Part shown: one piece after another, positions 1 through 6,906 of the stretch
Position numbering within the stretch: position 1 is the stretch's first letter
How the letters are laid out: each line of letters starts with the position of its first letter
Origin: an uncultured Clostridia bacterium
GTDB lineage: Bacteria > Bacillota > Clostridia > Christensenellales > CAG-917
Length of the DNA: 10,037 nucleotides
Direction: 5' to 3'
NCBI GenBank assembly: GCA_947629635.1
Contig: CANREO010000131.1
Span: 1-10,037, forward strand
Notes under the pieces: generated by a model
Seen by the model: only the letters and a program-made list of their open reading frames with translations
What the model was told of the DNA's origin: nothing
The model's database searches: none
Position numbers and translations under genes: made by a program

Positions 1-1
1 G

Positions 2-3000
2 CAGACCTACACAAAATACACCTATGTGCTGACCGAGACAATGGCTTCGGACGACAAGACTGTGGCGGAAAAGGCATACAGGCTCGAAGATATGTGCGAC
101 ATAGTCTACTATACGGTGGACAACGTCGGCAACAAAACAAAACTCACCGGCGATTTGACGGTATCGGCTAATGAGACAGTCGATGTCCTCATCGAAATAA
201 CGCTGAAAAGCGAAGCGAGAGCGTATCTCGACGCAAACTTTGTAAACGGCATGTATGTAGAGGGCTTTGTGCGCCTGTACAACAAGGAGACGGGCCGCGT
301 GACGTTGGGCTTGCCGTATCTTGCTTTCTATGGCGACTGGACTGCCGCGCCAATGTTTGACTACGACATTTACGAGCTTGCGGAAAGCCAAAACGATACC
401 AACGTGCCGCTTGACAGTAAACTTAAAGCCAGCGCTGCGGAAACGCGCGTTTTGGGACTTTATGACAATGACCAATACATTTTGCCTCTCGGCCAATACA
501 TCTATTCGCAGCCCGAAACGGATACGAAGATGTATGTGGACAGGGAGCGCGCCTCCATTTCGCGTTATGACATAGACGGCAGAATGCAGACAGTGTACGA
601 GTTGTACATGGTTTATGCCGGGCTTCTGAGAAACGCGGCGGAAATGGAGATAGTCATCACCGAAGCTGTGACCGGCGAGGAAATCTACCGTGAAAACCGC
701 GAGTATTTGCACAAATCCTATGCGGCCGGCGGATCTGCGCGCGGTTCGAGCATAATGTTGGAGTTGAATCCGGGCGAGTGGAATTTGCAAAATAACGTCA
801 CTTACAATGTGTCGCTGAAAGGCAAACTCGACTACGACACAGAAAACAGGGTAGGCCCGGACAGGACTACTTTCGACTTCCAATTTACAGTGGACTATGA
901 AGCTCCGCAACTTCTCGATTACAGAATAGCTTTCGAGCGCAGCGGCGTGGACAAGGACGGCAACGTGCAATACAAAAACGTCACTTTGTATATGGACGTG
1001 TACGACAATCACTTCCTGCAAGCCATTCTGCCTTGTTATACCGTGAGCCATACGACGGGCGATCTGGGCAACTATTTGCAACTGCTCACCGAATACCCGA
1101 TATACGTAGAGAGCCCGAAGGCAAGCGTCTATACCACGAGCCTCGACATCACTAAATTTTACGAAGATTACGTAAAGAACGCGACCTCGACAAAATCGCT
1201 TTATATCAATATGATCGACTATGCGCTCAACTCCTCGACATATCAGATCACGCTGGACAGAGAGCACATAGATTATCCCGAATCCGTGACGTTTGACACA
1301 AGCGTCGACGAAAGGCTGACTCTTGACGCGCAAGCGACGGCCAAGAACAACTACAGCGTATATAATTTGTACAGTTTGCAACCCAACGAGTTGTTTACGT
1401 TGAACGCGTTTGTGGAGCCTGCCGGAAGCCTCATCCAGACTCTCGAATGGGACAGCAGCAACAGCGCATGCGTCATCGCAAAGGACAATGAGATATTTGC
1501 AAGGAGCGCGCCTGAAAGGACGGGGTCGATAAAACTCCGACTCAGGGATAAGGACAATTCGAGTGGGCGCAACCAAATCTATGCCGAAGTAAACGTATGG
1601 GTGTCGGGCGAACCTCTTGACGAGCCTCTTCTTAAGGGCCTCGAATTTAAGCCTATCATCAACGGCGACGACTATTTGGATTGGAAGAAGGGCGACACAA
1701 TTTATGACAGAAACGCTATAAAACTCAATCCGAATCAAGAGGTGAAGTTGGAGATCGAGCCCACGCCTTGGTATTTGGTGGAATACAAAAATCCCGAAAT
1801 GTACACCTGGAAATCCACCTCGCAAGACATTACGGTGGATCAGCAGGGCAATATAAAGGCGGTGCGCACGGGCGGCGGCACGATAAGCGCGCAGGTCAAG
1901 AGCGGCACGGGCGACAGCGTGGAAATAGACTTTACCGTCGGCGAAGAGTTTTATGTGAACAACTACACGTTGTACGACTATTTCGGCGGCCCCGAAGTCA
2001 TTGTGCCCGACAGGCTCAACGTCATGTATATTGACGAAAATTGCTTCAAAAACAACACGACGATCACCAGAGTCGTATTGCCGTCATCGCTGACGGAAAT
2101 ACCGAAGTTCTGCTTCGAGGGCTGTATCAATCTGCAAGAGGTAGTCATCCCGGGACATGTCACGGTGATCGGCGAATATGCGTTCTCGTCGACGGATGAA
2201 AGAATTCAAGGTACGTCTACGGAAAACAAGCGCAGCAACGGATATTTGGAAAAGCTCGAAAAAGTCACTTTCGAAAACTTTGTCGACGCAAATCAACATC
2301 AATACGATAAGTACCCCGGCTCAATAACAGTTGGCAGAGGCGCTTTCAAAAATTGCACTGCGCTTGCGACGATCGAAAACGAGCAACGCATGACGACCAT
2401 GTATGACAATGCGTTTGAGGGCTGTACGAGCCTGACGAACATAGACATCACCAAATTGCGCGTTGCGGGCAGAGGCGTGTTCAGAAACAGCGGACTTCAA
2501 AGCGTAACTACATCTCCCGACACGTTGATCGGCGAGTATATGTTTGAAAATTGTACCGAGTTGCATCAATTCGACTTCAAGGGCAGCAGAGTGCCGGAAG
2601 GCACCTTCAATGGTTGCTCCAACCTCGATACGATCACCTTCAGCGAAACTCCGTACGGAGAATTGTTGGGCATTGGCAGACTCGCATTCGCAGGTACCAA
2701 AGTATCGCAAATAATTCTTCCTAACGGAACGTATATGATAGGCGAGAACGCCTTCAGAAACACGCCGCTGGCAAAGGTGACTCTGTCCGAAAGGACCAAA
2801 TTGACGCAAAATTCGCTCACTCCGTTCAGCGGATGCACGAGCCTTACGGCATATGCGTTAAGCGGCACAAGCGAATATTACGAAGTGCAAGACGGCGTGT
2901 TGTACAGCAAGACCAAGGATGAGATAGTTTCGGTGCCCGTAGCTAAGAGCGTAAGCGGCTCCGAACTGCTTGGGAGCGTCACTAAGATCGGGCCCGCCGC

Positions 3001-5647
3001 ATACGCCGGCGTAACCGCTGCGATGACGTTCGACCTCAACGCAAAGAATATAGCGTCGATAGGCAGTTATGCATTTGCCGGCAGCGGAATTTCCACGGTG
3101 ACTTTGCCGGACGGTATGGAAGAGTTGGCGGAGGGTGTATTCTACGCTTGCCCCGATCTCACGACCGTAAACGGATCGAACGCGCTGAAGAAAGTGGGAG
3201 CGTCCGCCTTCAGAAATACGAGGAGACTTACGACCATCGACCTCGCGGCGGCGACGGATATAGGCGACTACGCCTTTGCCGGCAGCGCGATCGCGACGCT
3301 TGCAAACGCTTCGAAGATACAAAAAGTCGGGAACGGCGCGTTTATGGAATCGAATTTGACGCAGGTCAACATGCCGTTGCTTACTCAAATGGGCGACATG
3401 GCGTTTGCCGAAATGCAAGCGCTCACTTCGGTGACCGTCGGCACAATCGGCAAGGGCATGATGGGCAATATGGCATTTGCGAATTCGGATCTTATAAGCA
3501 CCGTGACGTTCGGCAGAGATTCGTATATCGGCGAAATGGCTTTCGTGCGCACGCAACATGACGAAGATTATGGCGTGGATCTGCCTACAAGATGCGAAAC
3601 GATGATGACCGTCAACTTTAACGGCAGCGTGAAGGAAATAGGCGCATTTGCGTTTTACTATCACACGGGCATACAAAATCTGAACTTGACGGGAGTGGAA
3701 TACATCGGCTCAAGCGCATTTGACAGATGCGGATCGCTGGCGCAAATAAGCGGTCTCGAAAGCGTAATCCACATAGACGAATACGCATTTGCGGAGACGG
3801 GATTTGCGAATGCGGACTTGAACAGCGTCAAGATTTTGGGATACGGCGCGTTTATGGACAGTAAACTTGCAAACGTCACAATGCCCAAGGTGGAGAGAAT
3901 AGGCGCTCGCGCATTTGCCGGCTCCAAACTTACCACGGTGACATTGCCAGCCACGCTTGCGAAGGGAGATGGCGAAGAGACGGCGAGCCGTACCTATAAA
4001 TATCATTGGATCATATATGACCATAAAAACAGGATAGAGGATGAAAAGGATCGCAACGAGCTGAAGATAGGCGAAGGCGCATTTGCAAACATCCCCACGC
4101 TTACCGCAATCAACGTGGAAAGCAACGATATATTCCAAAGCATAGACGGCGTGCTGTATTCGCATGTTGCCAACGGCCTTGTGCTGGAGCAATATCCGGC
4201 GGGCAAGACGCTTACGGAGTTTACGCCGGCGGCGCATACCGTCAGCATACAGGCAAATGCTTTCGAGGGCAATACCAGACTGAACAAAGTGACGATCCCG
4301 TACACAGTGAAGCAGATAGGCAACGCGGCGTTTATAAACACGAATATCGGCGAATACGTTTTCGAAGGCGTTGACGCGCCCGAACTTTTGACGGCTTATG
4401 ACGATAATGTATTCTTCCTTGTGATGATGCTCGGGTCGCTGAGTTATCTGGCGCCCGGCAACGGCGAGAATCACTATCCCACCAATTTCTATTCCAATTT
4501 CAGGGGATATGCGATACTGGTGGACGCGAGGACATTTGACTCTGACGTTTTGCCGAGTATTGCCAGTGCGTGGGTCCAAAACGGATTGGGAGGAGTGGCG
4601 CCCAATACTCAAGGCCTCGGCGGCGTGACGTACGGTTTGACGGCTGACATCCCCGTCAACGGCAGAGGCTATGACAAGCCCGTATGGGATCTCTTCTTCG
4701 AGCATATGCAGCAAAAGACGCTGAGGGCGGAAGATCAGACGCACAAGGCCATAGAGGCAATAAGCGCTATCCCGACGATCGAGCAAATAAATGCGGTGAG
4801 CAACGCCAATTTGAGCGATTATACAAATCTGTTGAAGATCGCGCGCAACGAATATAATCTTGTGAGCAATGACACCGATCAACAAAATCTCATCAAGACG
4901 AATTATGACGCGCTTGTGGCGGCGGAGCAAGCATTCCGCGCGGCGAAGAAGGCCAATCTCGGCATAAGCACTCTCGTGAAGGAGATCAGGGTGAAGACGC
5001 CTCCCGTCAAGAGAAGATACGACGCCGGCGAAAGATTTGACAAAACGGGCATGACGCTTGCAATAGTGTACGAGGATGACTCGATCGACATCAGCGATGA
5101 CTTCACCTGGGACAAACAACGTTTCGCGGGCGACGACAACGGCGTGCTCATCATTTCCTACAGGGACGCGGACGGCATAGTGCATACGCTTGAATATATG
5201 GTCAACGTAAACCCCGGCGACGTGCCCAACGAAGAGGAAGAGGGCGACAATAAAACTACGATAGTGGCAGTAGCGGTGTCTGTGCCTCTTGCGGTGCTGG
5301 CGATAGCGGCGATCGCGGTTGTGCTTGCAATAGCGCTCAAGAAGAAAAAGAGCGCAAAGAAAGATGTCGGCGGCGAAGGAGAAGCGCAGAAAAATGCCGA
5401 CAACACAGACGCAAAAGAAGCCGCACCCGAAAATGCATCCGAACCCAATGAGATGACGGCGGAGGAGACGCAAGAAATCGCTGCGGCCGAGAATGCCGAA
5501 GCGATAGGAGAAGCGACGGAAGCCGCGTCCGATGAAAACGAGACGGCGGAGGAAGCGGCAGAAAGCGCGTCCGACGAGAACGTCGAGGCCGCACCCGAAC
5601 AAAACGGTGGGGACGAGCAAAAAAGCGACGCAGAAGAAAAACAATAA
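2..5647 (+). CDS. Giant LRR-bearing cell-surface protein, probable S8 (lactocepin/C5a peptidase-like) protease C-terminal part, 5'-truncated
   Basis: The reading frame is open to the window edge, so the true start is upstream; the GTG at 26 and ATG at 41 are internal. Domain order by base position: a Fn3-like domain as found after lactocepin/C5a-peptidase catalytic domains (to about 450; NGMYVEGFVRL at 245-277 and PYLAFYGDW at 314-340); further beta-sandwich regions (about 533-1316; VDYEAP from 890); two Big_2-like Ig domains (about 1319-1606 and 1628-1942); an LRR_5/BspA array (about 2003-4390); an unassigned stretch; a helical module (4742-4954); a Big_3-like Ig domain (4976-5212); a transmembrane helix (5261-5338); a Lys-rich then acidic tail; TAA at 5645-5647. 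No catalytic Asp/His/Ser motif is visible, so protease activity is inferred from the neighbouring domain. It probably cuts or binds extracellular protein at the cell surface. The other possibility is a non-catalytic BspA-like adhesin. The next gene starts 26 bases downstream. Confidence 0.88.
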   Translation, partial: QTYTKYTYVLTETMASDDKTVAEKAYRLEDMCDIVYYTVDNVGNKTKLTGDLTVSANETVDVLIEITLKSEARAYLDANFVNGMYVEGFVRLYNKETGRVTLGLPYLAFYGDWTAAPMFDYDIYELAESQNDTNVPLDSKLKASAAETRVLGLYDNDQYILPLGQYIYSQPETDTKMYVDRERASISRYDIDGRMQTVYELYMVYAGLLRNAAEMEIVITEAVTGEEIYRENREYLHKSYAAGGSARGSSIMLELNPGEWNLQNNVTYNVSLKGKLDYDTENRVGPDRTTFDFQFTVDYEAPQLLDYRIAFERSGVDKDGNVQYKNVTLYMDVYDNHFLQAILPCYTVSHTTGDLGNYLQLLTEYPIYVESPKASVYTTSLDITKFYEDYVKNATSTKSLYINMIDYALNSSTYQITLDREHIDYPESVTFDTSVDERLTLDAQATAKNNYSVYNLYSLQPNELFTLNAFVEPAGSLIQTLEWDSSNSACVIAKDNEIFARSAPERTGSIKLRLRDKDNSSGRNQIYAEVNVWVSGEPLDEPLLKGLEFKPIINGDDYLDWKKGDTIYDRNAIKLNPNQEVKLEIEPTPWYLVEYKNPEMYTWKSTSQDITVDQQGNIKAVRTGGGTISAQVKSGTGDSVEIDFTVGEEFYVNNYTLYDYFGGPEVIVPDRLNVMYIDENCFKNNTTITRVVLPSSLTEIPKFCFEGCINLQEVVIPGHVTVIGEYAFSSTDERIQGTSTENKRSNGYLEKLEKVTFENFVDANQHQYDKYPGSITVGRGAFKNCTALATIENEQRMTTMYDNAFEGCTSLTNIDITKLRVAGRGVFRNSGLQSVTTSPDTLIGEYMFENCTELHQFDFKGSRVPEGTFNGCSNLDTITFSETPYGELLGIGRLAFAGTKVSQIILPNGTYMIGENAFRNTPLAKVTLSERTKLTQNSLTPFSGCTSLTAYALSGTSEYYEVQDGVLYSKTKDEIVSVPVAKSVSGSELLGSVTKIGPAAYAGVTAAMTFDLNAKNIASIGSYAFAGSGISTVTLPDGMEELAEGVFYACPDLTTVNGSNALKKVGASAFRNTRRLTTIDLAAATDIGDYAFAGSAIATLANASKIQKVGNGAFMESNLTQVNMPLLTQMGDMAFAEMQALTSVTVGTIGKGMMGNMAFANSDLISTVTFGRDSYIGEMAFVRTQHDEDYGVDLPTRCETMMTVNFNGSVKEIGAFAFYYHTGIQNLNLTGVEYIGSSAFDRCGSLAQISGLESVIHIDEYAFAETGFANADLNSVKILGYGAFMDSKLANVTMPKVERIGARAFAGSKLTTVTLPATLAKGDGEETASRTYKYHWIIYDHKNRIEDEKDRNELKIGEGAFANIPTLTAINVESNDIFQSIDGVLYSHVANGLVLEQYPAGKTLTEFTPAAHTVSIQANAFEGNTRLNKVTIPYTVKQIGNAAFINTNIGEYVFEGVDAPELLTAYDDNVFFLVMMLGSLSYLAPGNGENHYPTNFYSNFRGYAILVDARTFDSDVLPSIASAWVQNGLGGVAPNTQGLGGVTYGLTADIPVNGRGYDKPVWDLFFEHMQQKTLRAEDQTHKAIEAISAIPTIEQINAVSNANLSDYTNLLKIARNEYNLVSNDTDQQNLIKTNYDALVAAEQAFRAAKKANLGISTLVKEIRVKTPPVKRRYDAGERFDKTGMTLAIVYEDDSIDISDDFTWDKQRFAGDDNGVLIISYRDADGIVHTLEYMVNVNPGDVPNEEEEGDNKTTIVAVAVSVPLAVLAIAAIAVVLAIALKKKKSAKKDVGGEGEAQKNADNTDAKEAAPENASEPNEMTAEETQEIAAAENAEAIGEATEAASDENETAEEAAESASDENVEAAPEQNGGDEQKSDAEEKQ
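26..916 (+). other. Fn3-like (fn3_5/DUF1034-type) region of a lactocepin-like subtilase
   Basis: This is a protein-domain annotation inside the first gene. The stretch with NGMYVEGFVRL (245-277), followed about 12 residues later by PYLAFYGDW and a nearby AAPMFD (344-361), matches the pattern I know from the first Fn3-like domain after the catalytic domain of streptococcal C5a peptidase and lactococcal lactocepin, where NG.Y.EGF and PY.GFYGDW..AP.. recur. A second beta-rich stretch (about 533-890) ends in VDYEAP, which resembles the start of the next beta-sandwich in the same proteins. Recognition is from memory of family patterns, not from a profile search. Confidence 0.72.
1319..1942 (+). 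other. Two bacterial Ig-like (Big_2-like) domains
   Basis: This is a protein-domain annotation. Two successive stretches show the Big_2 pattern: a leucine/proline-rich first strand, then a Trp-centred strand of the W.SSN or W.S.S type, then a residue run ending in a glycine-rich turn and T.S.QV-like strand. In the first copy EWDSSN lies at 1445-1462. In the second, YTWKSTSQDITVD is followed by GNIKAV and GGGTISAQV, running from about 1802 to 1897. Such domains usually act as stalks that hold a binding or catalytic module away from the cell wall. The second copy is the clearer of the two. Confidence 0.65.
2003..4390 (+). repeat. BspA-type leucine-rich repeat array (LRR_5), about 28 units
   Basis: By eye I count about 28 units of roughly 21-25 residues following I-G-x-x-A-F-x-(G/N)-(C/S/T)-x-L-x-x-V-x-L/I-P. 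Clear examples are GEYAF, YDNAFEGCTSLTNI, GENAFRNTPLAKVTL, GSYAFAGSGISTVTLP, GNGAFMESNLTQVNMP and ANAFEGNTRLNKVTIP. Several units carry longer insertions (about 2186-2330, 3544-3620 and 3950-4070). Two units carry the DGVLYS element often seen inside BspA arrays (2891-2911 and 4145-4165). In the BspA family these repeats form a curved solenoid used for binding host or microbial proteins. Here they sit between the Ig-like stalk and the membrane anchor. The unit count is a manual estimate. Confidence 0.92.
4742..5212 (+). other. Helical module followed by a Big_3-like Ig domain
   Basis: This is a protein-domain annotation. The first part (4742-4954) has a three-helix look: AIEAISAIPTIEQINAV, then ARNEYNLVSNDTDQQNLI, then NYDALVAAEQAFRAAKK. 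It resembles the AR.AY..LT..Q...V.NYD.L..AE. helical module common in surface proteins of gut Bacillota. The second part (4976-5212) has V..PP.K..YDAGE.FDKTGM.L...Y.D, the start pattern of Big_3 Ig-like domains, ending in LEYMVNV. Both probably serve as spacers near the membrane. The preceding 4391-4741 stretch has no domain I recognise, apart from a twice-repeated GLGGV. Confidence 0.6.
5261..5644 (+). other. C-terminal transmembrane anchor with acidic Ala/Glu-rich tail
   Basis: This is a protein-region annotation. A 26-residue run of Ile, Val, Ala and Leu (5261-5338) follows an acidic EEEEGDNK stretch and is followed directly by KKKKSAKK, a stop-transfer signal that puts the C-terminus in the cytoplasm. 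The last ~95 residues are low-complexity Ala/Glu/Asp/Asn, with SDEN at 5528-5539 and 5570-5581 and EAAPE occurring twice. I see no LPXTG motif before the hydrophobic segment, so sortase attachment is not indicated. The tail is much longer than the few basic residues usual after such anchors. Confidence 0.8.
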
Positions 5648-5661
5648 CCAAGGGAAATCTC

Positions 5662-5667
5662 GGGAGA
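5662..5667 (+). promoter_or_regulatory. Ribosome binding site that fixes the TTG start of the lipoprotein gene
   Basis: GGGAGA lies six bases before TTG at 5674. The AAGGGA at 5650-5655 is too far from any start. The next in-frame ATGs (5710 and 5713) would remove the charged KNRTLK end of the signal peptide, so the TTG is the supported start. Confidence 0.72.
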
Positions 5668-5673
5668 AATAAA

Positions 5674-6873
5674 TTGAAAAACAGAACACTGAAATTGCTG
5701 ATATGTCTTATGATGGCGATATTGCTTATAGGCGTGCTTGTCGGTTGCGACACCGACAGCGACGCGGACTATAAGTATGTCGTCACATTTGACTACAATA
5801 TGGGCGACCTTATAAGCACGCCTCCCACGGCGCAATATCTGGGAGTGTACGAAAACAGCCTTATAAGCGTGCGCCCCGGCGTGAACGACCATTTTCCGCT
5901 TGCTACGATCTCGGGTTATTACTTTGACAACGACTGGTATTTGCCCATGACCGACGCCAACGACGAACCTATAAAGGATGAACACGGCAGAGTGAAACTC
6001 GGCGAAAAATGGGACTTCAGATATGACAGAGTGTCCGAAGACATCACTTTGTATGCCAACTTCGTGATAAGTCCCTACGTCATCTTCAAGGACGTTGATA
6101 CGGATGAGGAAATCGTGAGATACAACGCGAAGCGGCCCAACACTCCGCTGACCGAAGAGAACGTAGTCGACAACATCGAGATAGAGAAGAAAGGCTACAC
6201 ATGGTTGAAAAAAGTGTATTATGCCGACAACAACCCCGATCCTTCGCAAAGGCAGATGTTTGATTGGACCGACTTTGTCATCCAAGAGGATACGGTGATC
6301 TATATAGAGTTTATCGAGGGCAACTGGGCGGTAGTGTACGAACCGTCGGAATTCAGAAATGCTATCAACCAGAATTTGAACATATACCTCATGGACGATA
6401 TAGATTTCGGAGGCAGGAAGAACGAATTTGTACACAGCGGCGTCTACGACAAAACCATAGAGGGCAACAACCATTCCGTGACGGGGATAGTGCTTGCATC
6501 AAGATGCACCATAGCGTCGGACAAGTCCTATTACGGCTTGCTTGAAAACTTCGGCGGCAAGATGCGCAATATCAGCTTCGATATTACGATGTACTTCAAT
6601 TACGTGCTTGGCACTACGGGTTCCGGAAAACCGAATACTTATGCGGCTTTGCTTGTCGGACAGCAACTCGGCGAAAGCGCGGAATTTGAAAACGTAACTT
6701 TGACGGGCGAGCTTGTGCATAGCGTGGAAAACATAAACATGCACGATCTCACTGTCAACAAAGCGATAGGCAACAAAAACGATCCGCAGGGGATCGACGT
6801 CAGCGGCGTGACGATAACGTATGACGCGGCGCGCACGCGCGAACAAGTCCCCGACGTGGGCGGAAATATATAG
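5674..6873 (+). CDS. Lipoprotein with InlB-type repeats and a GLUG/beta-helix-like region
   Basis: A 399-residue protein read from a TTG start. It has a lipoprotein signal peptide: basic KNRTLK, a hydrophobic core, and lipobox LVGC with Cys25 as the expected lipidated residue. Residues ~36-130 fit an InlB/Listeria-Bacteroides repeat, starting VTFDYN and ending TLYANF (125-130). A second, more divergent copy runs from about VIFKDVD to VIYIEF (~209-214). Residues ~219 to ~360 show the pattern of GLUG/right-handed beta-helix surface proteins: a FRNAI strand, YLMDDIDFGG, TIEGNNHSVTGI (from 261), YYGLLENFGG, MRNISFDI, then ALLVGQQLG and FENVTLTGEL. No catalytic motif is evident. The likely role is adhesion or ligand binding on the outer face of the membrane. 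It lies between the surface protease-like gene and the peptide-binding protein gene (33 bases on), so it may help hold substrate or organise the complex, but that is inference. Confidence 0.82.
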   Translation: MKNRTLKLLICLMMAILLIGVLVGCDTDSDADYKYVVTFDYNMGDLISTPPTAQYLGVYENSLISVRPGVNDHFPLATISGYYFDNDWYLPMTDANDEPIKDEHGRVKLGEKWDFRYDRVSEDITLYANFVISPYVIFKDVDTDEEIVRYNAKRPNTPLTEENVVDNIEIEKKGYTWLKKVYYADNNPDPSQRQMFDWTDFVIQEDTVIYIEFIEGNWAVVYEPSEFRNAINQNLNIYLMDDIDFGGRKNEFVHSGVYDKTIEGNNHSVTGIVLASRCTIASDKSYYGLLENFGGKMRNISFDITMYFNYVLGTTGSGKPNTYAALLVGQQLGESAEFENVTLTGELVHSVENINMHDLTVNKAIGNKNDPQGIDVSGVTITYDAARTREQVPDVGGNI

Positions 6874-6894
6874 AAAACAAACAAGTCATTTTGA

Positions 6895-6901
6895 AAAGGA
6901 G
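6895..6901 (+). promoter_or_regulatory. Strong Shine-Dalgarno of the solute-binding protein gene
   Basis: AAAGGAG sits five bases before ATG at 6907. It is the best match to the anti-SD sequence of the starts in this window, which fits the high translation expected of a binding protein. The 33-base gap shows no promoter-like pair or terminator. Confidence 0.75.
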
Positions 6902-6906
6902 ACATT

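Noticed and set aside
26..43. GTG at 26 or ATG at 41 as the start of the first gene
   Set aside because: The frame is open before them to the window edge, there is no ribosome site or signal peptide, and the Fn3-like domain is already under way.
2003..4390. CRISPR or DNA-level tandem repeat array
   Set aside because: The periodicity is in the protein pattern with varied codons and variable spacing. It is an LRR coding array.
5658..5667. TCTC-GG-GAGA inverted repeat over the lipoprotein ribosome site
   Set aside because: The loop would be only two bases, which is too tight to fold; it is probably chance.
3710..5689. A 659-residue open frame on the minus strand
   Set aside because: It lies in exact codon register with the surface-protein gene and exists because TTA, CTA and TCA are avoided there. 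Its product is Arg/Phe/Cys-rich with no recognisable domain.
5158..6474. A 438-residue open frame on the minus strand spanning the gene junction
   Set aside because: It overlaps two well-supported genes, reads the acidic tail backwards as Ser/Ala/Phe low complexity, and has no family resemblance.
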